Below are positions 1 through 11,904 of a DNA stretch of 64,000 nucleotides, piece by piece (position 1 is the first letter of the stretch; every line of letters begins with the position of its first letter). The notes beneath the pieces were generated by a model. That model saw nothing but the letters and a program-made list of their open reading frames with translations. It searched no databases and had not been told where the DNA came from. The translations under genes and the position numbers were made by a program. The stretch comes from Branchiostoma floridae (taxonomy: Eukaryota; Chordata; Leptocardii; Amphioxiformes; Branchiostomatidae). The stretch spans positions 7,115,923 to 7,179,922 of the forward strand of contig NC_049987.1 of the NCBI RefSeq assembly GCF_000003815.2. The letters run 5' to 3'.

Positions 1-475
1 AAAAATACAACAAATCCCAAGAATAGAATCTCAGACATTCATCAGAGCTTTCTGCGAGTCTGCTTAAGTTCACTCACGTGTGGGTAATGCTTTGGTATTC
101 AGATATGTTCCAGATACATTTATTTTCCCCTCAGATCTACTTTGTAATGTCTTATAAATATACATGTACACTCTCTCGAGTCTGTCTCTCTCGAGCAATG
201 TCTCTGAACACATTTGTATGGAACACAGATAGCTCTCAAGTTATATTTTCTGCTGGCTCAATTTCACTTCACTTTATTTATGACGAAACCTGGAATAAAT
301 GTTCTTAACCTCCAGTCATTGCACATACATTGTACATGTAGGGACAGAAATGTCAACGTGGTTCAGTCTTGGCGTAATACTGGGTGAAGTTCCTGAGGGA
401 CTTGCCAGGCTGTCTTTGCCTGATGGAGAACCAAGGTCATGAACAGTGTGAATATCACACCCTTATACATTGTAT
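1..475. other. gene-free stretch
   Basis: No coding exon, RNA gene or clear repeat was recognised here on either strand. The short open frames have no splice context and no recognisable protein pattern. Confidence 0.4.
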
Positions 476-687
476 TACTGTAAATGAATTTAAGTTCGTG
501 GGGATTTAATTTCGCGTTAGCGGGAAAATGGACTTTTCGCGGTGGTTTTAAGTTTGCGGTAGCGCCATGCACTGTAGTCTCTTACTGTTATGGAAAAATG
601 TTTGCAGTGGTTTTAAATTCGCGGTGAAGCGGCTACCGCGAAAACCGCGAACATTAATCCACCGCGAACATTTCTGCATTTACAGTA
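476..687. mobile_element. MITE, TACTGTAAATG hairpin family, copy 1
   Basis: A short non-autonomous DNA element bounded by TACTGTAAATG on the left and GCATTTACAGTA on the right. The interior has repeated CGCGGT/ACCGCG motifs such as ttcgcggtggttttaag and the reverse-complement accgcgaaaaccgcg, so the whole copy can fold into one long hairpin. Four more copies lie at about 7117, 11035, 47583 and 57696. The TA at each end fits a TA target duplication as in Tc1/mariner-type MITEs, but the transposase family is inference. Confidence 0.8.
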
Positions 688-1952
688 TTCCAACAAAATG
701 CTTCGGGGTTGGTTGCTGTTTTCTGTGCTGCAGAGATGAACAGCCTGGTACAATCTGAACGTTGGAAAATATCCTTAAGGCTCAAGTAATAATAAGACAG
801 GCTCTGAAGACCCACTTACCTATTTCACCTATCATTTCAATAAGCCCTGTTGCATTCTGTAAGACCTCTCTGATAATGGTCAGTGTATTCCTCTCTCATC
901 TCTACGTATGTTGATACATTTTGTATAAGAAAGAAACTTCGCACACAGTTGGCATATCTATCAAAGGTTCACGAATTACAAACCTTAATCCTTGTCAAGA
1001 GAACAGAGAGAAAATAGATACAAGAAATACCATCCATAACCAAAGCACAATTACCTGGAGAAGATACAGCGCTCCAAATCCAGGCGCGGCCCCGTGCCCT
1101 ACAGGCAGCAAGTGTAGTCAAAACCCCCAAGATAAAAAAACTACATCTGCATACATCGTACGCTCCCGCCCACTTCACCTTTCATGGCCTATTTTCCACG
1201 CGTAATCCCGGGATTTGATCACACAGAGCAACTCCAGTTCTCCATCTCTGCCACAGTGATTGGAGAGGCTTCAAGACAGACAAGAGGGGGCTATCTACCT
1301 TCCACCAGCAGGCCCAGGCTGCATATCTCTCACACGCTAAGCCTCCGTAATACCTTCTCATCATACGAAACATTTACATCACCGCTAACAAATCGTGGCA
1401 CTGCAAAGCCCTGCTTAGTCAAGGTGCAAATCATTTTACATGTATGAAAAGTGATCACTTCTTGCTGTGAAGGTATTTTTGTAATGTATCATCTAATTAC
1501 ACCTACATGGGCTGTATATGATCATAAATTCCTTCTAAAGTCATTTAGTTGGTTACCCTCTCCACTCAATGGACCAGTTTATCTCACTGTAATCCACTAT
1601 TAGATGTAACCCTATATTAACACGTGTGTAAACTTCTGTGACTTAAAAATGCATCCATGTTCCCAGGGTGTGGTGCTCGCATAAATCATTCATGGTTTTC
1701 CACTGTGCAGGCAGCTAAGTCACTTTAACCTTTCAGCATCCAAGGGCATTCAAGAGTATTAGATAACAAAGAAACTAAACATTTTGGGCTACAGCTACAC
1801 TTTTCAAATAAACGGTTCACTTTGCTGATATCCATCATCATCAATCAGGATGGCACGATAGACTTGTAGTTAGGATTGATGGCTCAAAACCTCAAGGTAC
1901 TGAGTTTGAATCACTTATGACTAGGCATGTCCTTGGAAAAAGCACTTAACAC
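688..1952. other. gene-free stretch
   Basis: No gene recognised. The part at about 1080-1330 is richer in G and C than its surroundings, without a convincing open exon or splice sites. It could be regulatory sequence, but nothing specific supports this. Confidence 0.3.
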
Positions 1953-2318
1953 CAGGGTTGTAGCCAGCACCTGTCCTTCAGTCCTTTGAAGGAATTTTGC
2001 AGCTGGGGACTGAAAAAAAATTTGCCCATTCCGTCCTCTGTAATGGACAAAAACTATATGTAAAGTCAGTAAAGATATTAAAAAAAACTGTCTTTTTGTG
2101 TAATTTTTCACCAAAACAGATGAACAGCTTAGTCTACCAGCAAAATCGACACCTCAAAATGCAGGACCTTGGGTTTCAGAGGGTCTAGATTTCAAAATTT
2201 TTCAGGGGAGTATGCCCCCGGATCCCCTTAGGAACGTTATGCCTTCGGCTCGACGTCTCGTTCTTTCTGATTTAAAATCGAGAGGACTGAAAATGATTTC
2301 AGGCTGGCTACAACCCTG
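1953..2318. mobile_element. hAT-type MITE with perfect 8-bp TSD
   Basis: A 366-bp element starting CAGGGTTGTAGCCAGC and ending GCTGGCTACAACCCTG, which are perfect terminal inverted repeats. It is flanked on both sides by CTTAACAC (1945-1952 and 2319-2326), an exact 8-bp target-site duplication. CAGGG ends plus 8-bp duplications are the hallmark of the hAT superfamily. No transposase is encoded. The ends resemble those of the element at 45248-45492, so both probably used the same transposase. Confidence 0.9.
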
Positions 2319-2334
2319 CTTAACACAAATCTCC

Positions 2335-2480
2335 TTACTTGACTCAGGCGTTAATGTATTGAGTAATCTAGCTTTGGCTGCGGAGGTCCCTTGGACAGGA
2401 CTTTAAATGGAGGTCATGTGTTTGAGGACAGCCACACCTCAAGTATATGTTAAAGAACCCACCACACTTATTGAGAATAC
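2335..2480. repeat. dispersed repeat fragment (SINE-like tail)
   Basis: Contains gttaaagaacccaccacact followed by tattgag. A close relative, aaaagaacccatcacacttg, is near 3820 and a third, acccaacacagttattgag, near 43475. Three similar segments in unrelated contexts point to a dispersed retroposon family. No tRNA-like head was identified, so the class is uncertain. Confidence 0.45.
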
Positions 2481-2618
2481 ATGTAATAGTAAATGAATAT
2501 GTACGGATATGATTTTTTATAATACAAATCAGGTGTGTACTACCAGGTAAGAGAGAGGGTACAGTCTACATTTGCCAGCAAATACAATTTTCTTATTCAC
2601 TGGCTTTTTTATACAACT

Positions 2619-2971
2619 CAGGGCTTGAAATACTGGGTGCATGTGCACCCAGGTGCACTCAAAATTGGAGCTGTGCACCCAATTATTTTCTGTTGGTGCA
2701 CAGGGTGCACCCAAATATTTTGTTGCATTTATGTATGTAAAGATATCAAAGTATACTAGTAGTATACATCATATTCTTGACATCTAAGTGTTAGAAAGAT
2801 AATAGAAATGTCTATCATGGTAGGTGTTTAAGAATTTGATAATTTGTAACTAAGTTTTATTATTAGGTTGTTATTTGAATATAAGTGGTGCACCCAAAGT
2901 TTTTGGTGCACCCAATTTTCTAAGCTGGGTGCACCAGTGCACCTAATCCCAAAAATGAATTTCGAGCCCTG
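2619..2971. mobile_element. MITE with CAGGG ends and GTGCACCC arrays, copy 1
   Basis: Bounded by CAGGGCTTGAAAT and ATTTCGAGCCCTG, with CAACT directly on both sides as a probable 5-bp duplication. Near each end are several copies of GTGCACCCA in direct and inverted order, in about 60-80 bp of subterminal sequence. A second copy in the same orientation is at 10239-10599. CAGGG ends suggest a hAT-like origin; the 5-bp duplication is unlike classical 8-bp hAT elements. No coding capacity. Confidence 0.8.
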
Positions 2972-4879
2972 CAACTGAAACCTTCTGTAATTCACAACAT
3001 TAGTCTAAAGATGCATCAGTGTAGACTGATATGATCTAATTTATTACTATATAGCTCAGTAATAACTATTGCAACTTAACTATTAACAATATACTCAAAA
3101 TAGCAATTTCTTAGAAAAAACAGTCAATTGATTTGATGCAGCCCAATCAGGAGTATAACAGAACATGACCAACATCTCATCAAGTCCGCACCACGCAACA
3201 TCAGCAGCAGCAATAAAGCGTTAAACAGAGCATGTACCCTCACAGCTCCGATTGGATGGCACTGATTAGAACATGCTTAATGGCAGACACAACCACAAAC
3301 CCACCGCTATCAACCAACCCCGTACGCCTGCCGGGATTCCATATCCGTCTTTATCCCTGCCTCATCAGGCTACGCCGCGCAATGACGGCAATCAAAATAT
3401 GGCGATTCAATCATGCTGAAAACTAGAAAAAGCACTCAGTTAGCATCAACCTCTTCCAAGGAGGTGCATGTACCACTCTCAAGGGGATTTACAATGTGCT
3501 CTACAGCTATGCCATAATAATAAGAGGAGGCTGAAGTTAGAAAGAAAGCTCCTAGCTAAGGCATTTCTATCCACTGCTGCCTTAGTAATACCTCAAGATG
3601 TACCTAACACAAAGACACAAAACAAAAAGTATGTAATCATAGGGTTTCAGTGCCCGTACACATGTTCTGTAATCAGGGTAGCTCTGCAATATTCCTCCTC
3701 AATTCCACTAAGGGTTTGGACACAACTGGGCAAGAGTTACATTGTTGTTTTGGATGGAGACACAAAGCCATATGACAAGTATATGGGAGCTTTACGCATC
3801 AAGCCTCTGCACCTACATGTAAAAGAACCCATCACACTTGTCGAGAAGTGTAGGGGTGTCCTGTTGTGATCTGCCAAAACCCAAGCCATAACGAAGCCGC
3901 ATTACACTACACTAGCTACTTGAAAAAGCATCAGCTCAGTTAAGAATTATTGCTTTATCTTAGCTAAGTTCCATAATTTACAAGTTTGCTGCTCCATCCT
4001 TCCATCATGTTGCCTGTCTACCCTTTCCCAGGGTGTGCTAAGCGTGGGGTAATGCCACCATCTACTTGCATAGTGATAAGCTGTACCCTGAACAGGAAGG
4101 GCACACGTGGGTGTACATTCACAGAACCATTCTGGTAGATCCTCTTAGATCTTAACGTCAGCATCTCAATTCCGATCTCCAGTCCTGAATAGCATCTATA
4201 ATGCATCACATCCCAAGACGACGTCACATGTGAAGGCAAGGATGTGAAGGTTATGTTCAAGGAATGTTGAAGAATGGAATTATGTATTTTCTTTCTTACC
4301 TCCATCATGTGGAGGTATCGCTTTGGGTGTATCTGTTTGTGTGCATGTCTATCAGTATCTGTCTTTCCTGTGTCTGTTTGTGTCCCAGAAAGCAGCATTA
4401 CAACACATTCTGGATGAATTCTAATACTTGATACTTGGTGTGTGGGTAGGTCTTGGGAAAATGAAGGTCAAGGCCAATTTTGAGCCACATAGTGGCAATC
4501 CTTGGTACTGCAGCAGAACTTACAGTTCACATATCTTTTGTCCTTAACATGCCAAAATTTTTATTTTTTTGTTGGCAGAAAGCTTTCTATATCAGGGAGA
4601 AATGGTGCAACTTTGGGCCCCCTAGTTTAGTAGTGCACAACAAGACATAGTGAGCGACCTTCCCCTTTTCCTAAGACTTATGATCCTAACGTTCCATAAC
4701 TTTGATGCTTTAATAGCTCTTCATAGAATCGTTATGCTTGATATACTACATACTGTCCCACCCATATTCCCATCTCTGTGACACATGCATTATTACACAT
4801 CTTCATGTGGATAATGGGAAATTTCTGTATTCAGATTAAAAGAGCTGGCAAACACCCCCACACCCATCATACTGACAGC
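2972..4879. other. gene-poor stretch with repeat fragments
   Basis: No gene recognised. A relative of the repeat at 2335 is at about 3735-3865. A small hairpin, tacctccatcatgtggaggta, lies at about 4299-4319; comparable acctccatttttgcagaggt-like motifs are near 9001 and 12955. The block at 3210-3420 is locally G+C-rich without a supported exon. Confidence 0.35.
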
Positions 4880-5149
4880 TTAATGTCCTCCTCCAGTCAT
4901 CAGATAGTAGAAGGTATAAACCCAACTTCTGGCTGTGGAGCTGGATGATAAAAGGGTTGAATTTGTGGATTTGGCATTTTTACTGGTCTTGGCCATATTC
5001 ATAACTGTTTTACTGCAGTATATGAGCAAATGGTAAGTGTTCTTTTGACCCAAAAGATGTATCTTGCAGAGTGATCCAGTTTTGTTCTTTTCTGTTGGTT
5101 GAGTAGATATGGGATAGTAGAGAGCAACCCATTGGATGATGCACAGACT

Positions 5150-5300
5150 GCTGTAGAATGGCTTACAGTTGCCAACATCAAAGTGATGGAAGCACAAGCT
5201 CACATCCACTAAAAGTAGAAGTTGTGTCGCTAAATCCTTAAAGCTTCCAAGGCCATACATGTAACAGTAGAGCATACACTTGCAGATTTCAGCATATACA
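5150..5300 (-). repeat. diverged dispersed repeat, copy A
   Basis: Read on the minus strand this segment (ctgaaatctgcaagtgtatg ... ctttgatgttggcaactg) aligns by eye with the plus strand at about 11905-12045 (aatccatctgcaagtatctg ... ctttaaagttggcaacctg). The two are diverged and in opposite orientation. It lies inside a 175-codon minus-strand open frame (4880-5407), which may be chance. Either an old interspersed repeat or remnants of a coding family. Confidence 0.4.
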
Positions 5301-5941
5301 TCAAGTCTCTCGAGGCATTCCAAGAACCGTCGTCCATCCCCGTCACCGAACTGCTGTGCCTCAAAAGCCTCCCGTCCCCCCCATTCCTCCTGCACCCCAG
5401 ATAACACTACATTACCTCCGTGGCCTTTAGGATGTCAGCAGGGGAGCGCATTACGGACAACTGTGAGGCTTGTATATAGGATTAGGAGCCAGCAACAAGC
5501 ATTAGGCGCAACATTACAAGCTTTGGAATTCCACTGGCAGTCAGCCAGCAACAGCATTGATCACATTTGAAACCGAAGTCTCCAAGGTGAGATTTATGTG
5601 TCCACATAGCAGAATGAAGGAGAGAGGTGTGGAAAGAATTACTGGAGACAGGAGTATCTGTGTCAGACTGAGAATATGAGCAAAGGAAAGTCAAGGTGAA
5701 TACCAGAATACAAAACTATATGCAAGAAACTTTGACTGATAAAGTGATAGTGATACATGCCTTTCACGTCCTGACATATAGACACTTCCAGTCAATACAT
5801 AAAACATTACCAAAACAATAAAAAAAAAAACTTAAGACAATCATTTTCTTCTCTTGATGTCTCTCTCTTTCACACCATAAGTTGATCCCAAAGGTAATTT
5901 TGCATAATGAAAAATAACATTGTGCATTGATTTGAATCCTC

Positions 5942-6550
5942 TTCAGCACCAAGGACATGTATCCAGTAGTGCCTTCAAAAATAAAGTGCTGCCTTCAGTT
6001 GTCAGTATCTACAGAAAAAATGTCAAACCAATTTGAAAACCTTTCAGCACCAAGGAGAGGTCTGCATTTTTGTTGTAAGTCAAAAGTTACAACACTTTCA
6101 GACCAAGTCATATTGAAGACATGCATTCAATCACAAAAAACAGGACTATTGCTTTCATATAAAGCACCAATGCCACACTAAGTCCATTTTAAAGTTAATA
6201 TCCATCAATAAAACTGGCAAGCCAACTGGATGGTGTTCAGCACCAAGGCCAGGGACAGCAGAACATCTGTGTTATACAGGGTAATCAATACTATAGATCT
6301 CATACCACAGATACAATCCTTTAACATGGGTTTGCATGCAGGAGATTACAAGTCAGCATTTTAGACAGACACAGTATTAAATTTGAATGTCTAGACCTAT
6401 CAACACCCTAAACCCATTACTGTAGTTACAACAAAGAAAAGTCATTGAACAGCACAACTAAAAACATTTGTCCAGACGTTTACAAAATCAGACCACCTTC
6501 CAATGAGCAAATCTTTACTTGTACTGATCTTCAGCACCAAGGACAGTACC
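5942..6550 (+). promoter_or_regulatory. cluster of four RE1/NRSE-like motifs
   Basis: TTCAGCACCAAGG occurs at 5942, 6043, 6236 and 6530. The 21-mer from 6530 differs from the known REST/NRSF site TTCAGCACCACGGACAGCGCC (remembered consensus) at three positions; those at 6236, 6043 and 5942 differ at about four, five and six. Spacings of 101, 193 and 294 bp are near multiples of 97, and weaker traces occur near 6164 (aaagcaccaatg) and 6448 (aacagcacaact), so the array may come from an old tandem repeat. REST binding is inference. Confidence 0.4.
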
Positions 6551-6661
6551 AAGGACAATAATACTCAGTACTTTCAGTTAGTTCTGGAAATATTGAAAAT
6601 GTAAATTTGATAACAAAATTAATGATACTGATCCATTCCTCAAGAAAGGAATACTTTGCAC

Positions 6662-7095
6662 TAGGGCTGGGTACCGGTACAGAAAATTCAGGTCCAGGTC
6701 CAGTTCAGGTCCAGAGGATCAGGTCCAGGTCCGGACCTGAACCTGGACCTGATTCAGTATGACTCATACCAATGGTCCATTTCACTACAAAGAAATCTGT
6801 TTGGTGGAGTATTAGACATAACACTGGCGTTTTAAAATACTACAACGCTAACTGCACCTGTACGATTGACTGTAAACATTGGTAGAAATTACTATAAACT
6901 CTACTCTACTTCACTCTTGTCATTTTCTTCCAACTGCAAGCGCCAAAACGTATGAATGCCTTATAAAATAATATGTTAATTTTCTAATCGGTCCAACATC
7001 CGGTCCACCTAATTTTTTCAGGTCCGGTTTTTCTGGACCGGTCCAATAAGAACAACCGGTTTTGTACCGGTACGCTGTACCGATACCCAGCCCTA
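6662..7095. mobile_element. hAT-type MITE with perfect 8-bp TSD
   Basis: A 434-bp element starting TAGGGCTGGGTACCGGTAC and ending with its near-perfect complement (GTACCGATACCCAGCCCTA). CTTTGCAC flanks it on both sides (6654-6661 and 7096-7103), an exact 8-bp duplication typical of hAT transposition. Inside the left end, GGTCCAGGTCC-type motifs are tandemly repeated (ggtccaggtccagttcaggt and on), with GGACCGGTCC-type motifs near the right end. No transposase frame. Confidence 0.9.
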
Positions 7096-7116
7096 CTTTG
7101 CACATAACAATTTTTT

Positions 7117-7306
7117 TACTGTAAATGCAGAAATTTTCGCGTTGCAACTTTACAGTGAACTTAAAACCTCCGCGAACAGTTTTCCATGGCAGTGAGAGAC
7201 TACAGTGCATGGTGCTACCGCAAACTTTGAGTTTAAACCACCGCGAACAGTCCTTTTTCCAATACCACAAAATTAAATCCCCACAAACTTAAATGATTTT
7301 ACAGTA
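7117..7306. mobile_element. MITE, TACTGTAAATG hairpin family, copy 2
   Basis: Bounded by TACTGTAAATGCAG and ATGATTTTACAGTA, with internal accgcgaacagt-type motifs shared with the copy at 476-687, but in the opposite orientation. It sits only 21 bp to the right of the hAT-type element ending at 7095. No coding capacity. Confidence 0.8.
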
Positions 7307-9035
7307 TTTGAGCCAGCAATAATTTACACCTTCCAAGCTGTTACAACACAACAAACACAAACCTTCAAACACACACTTATACAAACACAACAGTAAGACA
7401 TTGTAGGAACACAGAACAATAGTTTTACGATAACACCATGAAGTCAAACAAAGATGTCTAATACCGAGACAGACCATCCAAAGTGAAACTTCTAATGTCA
7501 GTTCAATGTCACCAGCCAAGAAACCAATCAGCTATGAAATTTGCAGCTGAATTATAGAAAGTAAAACGGCTCTCATGATGGATAGAAGCTATGGATATTG
7601 CAAGCTGGGTCAAAATGTCACGGGGCAATGCAGCTGATGAAAGGAAAATCTATACATACCTAAATATAGCGGAATCCCCATCAATGGGTGTTAAATCTAG
7701 GAAGAAGCAGGGAGAGAATTGCATGAAAAGTGCTGTATCTGTAATACACTTAATGCGTTATGCATGTCTCTCTCCGGCATATCTTCAACCAGGTTGTTTG
7801 CCTTAAAACTATAAATACTTGTTGCAGGATATTTGCCTGCTACATTTGAATTCAGAATCATTGACACCAAGTTTTCTTGTGTCTGATAATTTTCCACATT
7901 AAAGCTTTGGTATTTTCATATATCAAACATGTAATATCAATGGCATCCTTAGTGTAATCTGTGACTGTCATGACTAAAATCTCCAATCACAGCTGGAAAG
8001 GCAAGGATCAACAATCATCCCCACCAGTGGGTAAGTAGAATTATCCCCGGCCAAGAGGGAAGAGAAGTTCAAGCCCAGGGACTTACGAGTCAAGCCGTCG
8101 GGTCAGGTAATCACAGATCCATCCACAGTCAAGTTCAAACGCGGTGGCTGCGTGCCCAGGGGGTATTGGTCCACAACAGGAGCATGTGTCGTCCCTGTCT
8201 CCTTTAATCATGCCACAGGAAGGCCTCAGCTGCCCAGTGTGACCACAGGGGCGAAACACACCGCATCTATAATCAAATCAAATTGCCGTCCTTACACAGG
8301 AGGCCTCCTACATATCTGTAATCCACATTAAAGTGGGTCATTTTCTTAAGCCAGGGCCGGGGGTCTTATTACCCTTATCATGCCAATAGGAATACAAGCT
8401 CAACTTCCCACCACTTCAATCAAACACTGATAATCACAGCGTACTGATACCTTCATATCACATACAGGATAAGGGGCTCTGCCTGCAGCGGTCCACACTT
8501 GACTCAAATAAGGGCGGCCTTCGGGGGATTAAAGGCTCACACAGGCTTTATCATGCATATGTAACATTGATGGCTTATCGAACAATCCAACTGGTAATGG
8601 CACTGAGGGGAGTCTGACCATGCCCTGCTTCGTACATTGTACAGCTATCCACGGCACCTGATAACAACCTTGTAGCACAGCTAATAACAAGATGTCGAGG
8701 CCATTGACCACTTCTAGGCACTGAACAACGCTCACTGTGGCAGCATCTCTTCTCCCTAAGTCAGAAACCTTACACATCTGTGTAATAATGAAGATAAGAC
8801 TGATATAGCATTTAAATAATTATCTTTCACTAATTCTGTCAATGCCTTTTTTTGACAGCCTGCTGCACCAACTTTAGACCCAACCTTCCCATCCTGCCAG
8901 TCTCCTGTTGCACCATCTTCTGCCTCACATCCTGTCACTTTACAATATTCATATAGCTACGGACACACATCTAGACAAACAAACACACCAACCTAAAGCA
9001 ATACCTCCATTTTTGCAGAGGTAAAGAGCTGCCTC
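7307..9035. other. gene-free stretch with G+C-rich blocks
   Basis: No supported gene. The block at about 8030-8540 is clearly richer in G and C than its neighbours and lacks obvious repeats. On the minus strand about 8860-8930 has a short open frame rich in K, Q and R, but no matching splice phase was found. These blocks could be conserved regulatory DNA, which only cross-species alignment could show. Confidence 0.3.
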
Positions 9036-9475
9036 ACAAAGTTAACTATAGCTATAATCAATAGTACAGTCTAGTAGAGAATAACCTACACTTTAATTCC
9101 AATCAGGAAAAAAAATAATAAATGTACACGTATGCAATGATTTAAAGCTTATATTTAGAAGAATTCTAGCAACGATTTTCCCACCTCATCAAAGTTAACT
9201 ACAGTTATAATCATTAGTACCGACTAGTAGCAAATAATCTACACTTAAATTCCAAGATATCTGGATGCTTGTATTACAAGAATTCTAGCACAGATTTCCC
9301 TTTATGGGATTTAAGTTAACTACACTTACTACATTAGTACAGACTAGTAGCAAATAATTTACGCTTAAATTCCAGGATATTGGAAAAAATCAATAAATGA
9401 TGTATACATACATAATGATTTCAAGTTAAATATACGGTGTATCAGAAGAATTCAAGCACAGATTTCCCCAGTATC
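9036..9475. repeat. diverged tandem repeat, three units of about 130-150 bp
   Basis: Each unit carries agttaactayasttayaatc, then gtacagactagtagcaaata-like sequence, cttaaattccar and finally agaattctagcacagattt. Units begin near 9040, 9193 and 9313. The copies differ by many substitutions and indels, so the duplication is old. No coding frame runs through it. Confidence 0.7.
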
Positions 9476-10238
9476 AGCCATTCTTACCTGACAAGGCGGC
9501 GTGAACGACATGCCTGTATAGTAATGATGAATTACCTCCCTGAAATATTCAGCACCCAAACCGTACGACCTGTCCCCGGCGCCATCCATTAAGGAAGGTC
9601 ACCAAGCACTTCTATCACAGGACAGGAAGAAATTGACACTGCCTCTCACCTGCATTATCCATTCCTCACCTGTGCCCTGCCGGCAAGCCGAGGGTCTCAC
9701 CACCTACTTATCTCCCTAACCCACCTGATGCAACCCACAGTTGCTCGCCTAAATTAAGGCAACAAGGGGCTTAGGAAATGTGAATAATTGATAGGATGTC
9801 TTTGTCCTTTGATAAACTTTGATGTACTTTAAAGACTTTTAATGCTTGACTGCTGCATGATTAGACTTCCCTCTTAAGTCAAATGAGGCCACAGGGAGTT
9901 TAGGCACAGTGGGGGGACGGGACTGATGGAAACCAAGTACTTATACTACTATTGTCAGGAAAAAGGACACTATTGAGCAAATAAAATATTTACAAACACT
10001 AAAAGCTGTTGATGTGAAACGGTTTAAGCTATAGAGTAGGACTGTCTCCAGCTTTACCTTTTCTGTTCCACTCAGTCTTGGAGAGAGCATGATGCTAATT
10101 CGAATTACAGTACTAAATCGGCCATTTCAAGCTTACTAAGATTTTTAAGTGGACGGGGTCAGGGTAAAGAAAAATTCTGTCCCAACAGGAAAAATTTCCA
10201 TCAAGAAATGGGTGCTGTAGATAGCCTGGTTTAACCGG
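9476..10238. other. gene-free stretch
   Basis: Nothing coding was recognised. The part at 9485-9730 is richer in G and C than its surroundings and free of obvious repeats; it includes gtaatgatgaattac, which holds a homeodomain-type ATTA core. That alone does not support a regulatory call. Confidence 0.3.
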
Positions 10239-10599
10239 CAGGGCTCGAAATACTGGGAGCATGTGCACCCAGGTGCACCCAAAATTGGAACTGTGCACCC
10301 AATTTTATTCAGTGGGTGCACAGGGTGCACCAAAATATTTTCTTCGGTTTATGTATGGAAAGATATCAAGCATACTAGTATACATCATATTCTTGACATC
10401 TAAGTGTTAGAAAGATAATAAAAATGTCTGTCATGTTACTTGTTTAAGAATTTCATAGCTTGTAACTAAGTTTTGTTATTAGTTCTTTTTGACATTCTAC
10501 TTAAATTTAAGTGGTGCACCCAAAAATTTTTTGGTGCACCCAATTTTTCAAGCTGGGTGCACCAGTGCACCCAATCCCAAAAATGAATTTCTAGCCCTG
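10239..10599. mobile_element. MITE with CAGGG ends and GTGCACCC arrays, copy 2
   Basis: Second copy of the family at 2619-2971, same orientation, bounded by CAGGGCTCGAAAT and ATTTCTAGCCCTG. The flanks read accgg on the left and ccggt on the right, so CCGG is repeated, or the host site was palindromic. The GTGCACCC clusters near both ends are well kept. No coding capacity. Confidence 0.8.
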
Positions 10600-11034
10600 C
10601 CGGTAAGGTTATTTTTAAGTCAACCTTCCTCACTGAGAAGCATGCAGTCCCAAATGTGACTGATCCACCTCGAGTCACGACTGCTCAGATGAAGGTAGCA
10701 ATGCAACTGTCAAAACATTGGCAAGTAATTACTTACTGGTTGCATACAAAGAACTTTACTACCCAGTGATTTACATGTACCAACCTGATGAAACTATAGC
10801 TCTGATTGACTAATGGCCATATACCAATATCAAGTACATAACGACCCATTCCAATTCCATTCAACCTTGAAGGTACAATGTTTTACAACCTGACCTTTTT
10901 TGCGTCGTGTGCCAATATTCCCACCCTACCATATAATTGATATTGAAAGATTTCTGCGTCCCATCTGCTCCATGTTTACAGTCCAAAATTTTGGATACAG
11001 GGTAATCAACTTCGAAAATGGACAATCTGGCTGT

Positions 11035-11223
11035 TACTGTAAATGCATGTAATTTTGCGTTAGCGGGAAAATGGAGTTTTCGTGGTGGTTCGCGGTAACG
11101 CCATAGACTGTAGTCTAAAACTATAATGGAAAAATGCTCACGGTGGTTTTAAGTACGCAGTGGAGTGGTCATCGCGAAAACCGCAAACAAAAAACCACCG
11201 CGAATATTTCTGCATTTACAGTA
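11035..11223. mobile_element. MITE, TACTGTAAATG hairpin family, copy 3
   Basis: Bounded by TACTGTAAATGCATG and TGCATTTACAGTA with the family interior (gttagcgggaaaatggag, cgcgaaaaccgc). Same orientation as the copy at 476-687. No coding capacity. Confidence 0.8.
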
Positions 11224-11904
11224 TTAAAAATGGTGATTATTAGATATTGTGCACCGCCCGCCAGGGACGACAGATGATGATGATGATGAGAAATAGTACT
11301 CTAAGAGTGTGTTGATGGTACATCCTGCAGGCCTGTCCATTTTTATGGTCAGAACATTTCGGCAAGTGTAATATTGAGAACTTTCTGGAACACAAAATCA
11401 TTTGAGTTCCATGGATGTTCTTTACTTACACAACAGCTTGATTTTATGTTTGAATGTTCAATACCAAAAAATCAAGTCTATTCTGATTTTTAATATGTTA
11501 AAATCCTTTTTTTTTTTTGGCCTGGCCCTACCTAAAACAATGTTGAAATGGAACAACCATAGGTCACTTTCAGACTCAGAGTGGTGTACCCTACAAATGA
11601 CCATTGATCTAGGATGCTGGAAATGGGATTCAAATTGAGTCATTTCCTTCTAAAAGCTTAAGTTGAAAGTGCCTTTGACGGCATTCAAATCTGCCCCTAC
11701 TGGGGGCATCACACATTTACACCGCAATCAGTGACCTCTTCAAAGGTCATTTTGCAAGGGTGCTGCGTTTTCATCAACTTTTATGACCAAAACTTCCTAA
11801 AGACTCACATTTGAGTGATTGACATAGAAATCAGCATAAGCATCATTAAACCTTCTACATATATCCCCATCACATACCAACACCGTGCAAGATAGAAAGG
11901 ATCT

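Noticed and set aside
4880-5407. 175-codon open frame on the minus strand
   Set aside because: No family motif over most of its length, no promoter or poly(A) context, and part of it is a diverged dispersed repeat. Kept only as a repeat note.
6920-7270. 116-codon minus-strand frame
   Set aside because: It spans the junction of two adjacent MITEs, so it cannot be a gene.
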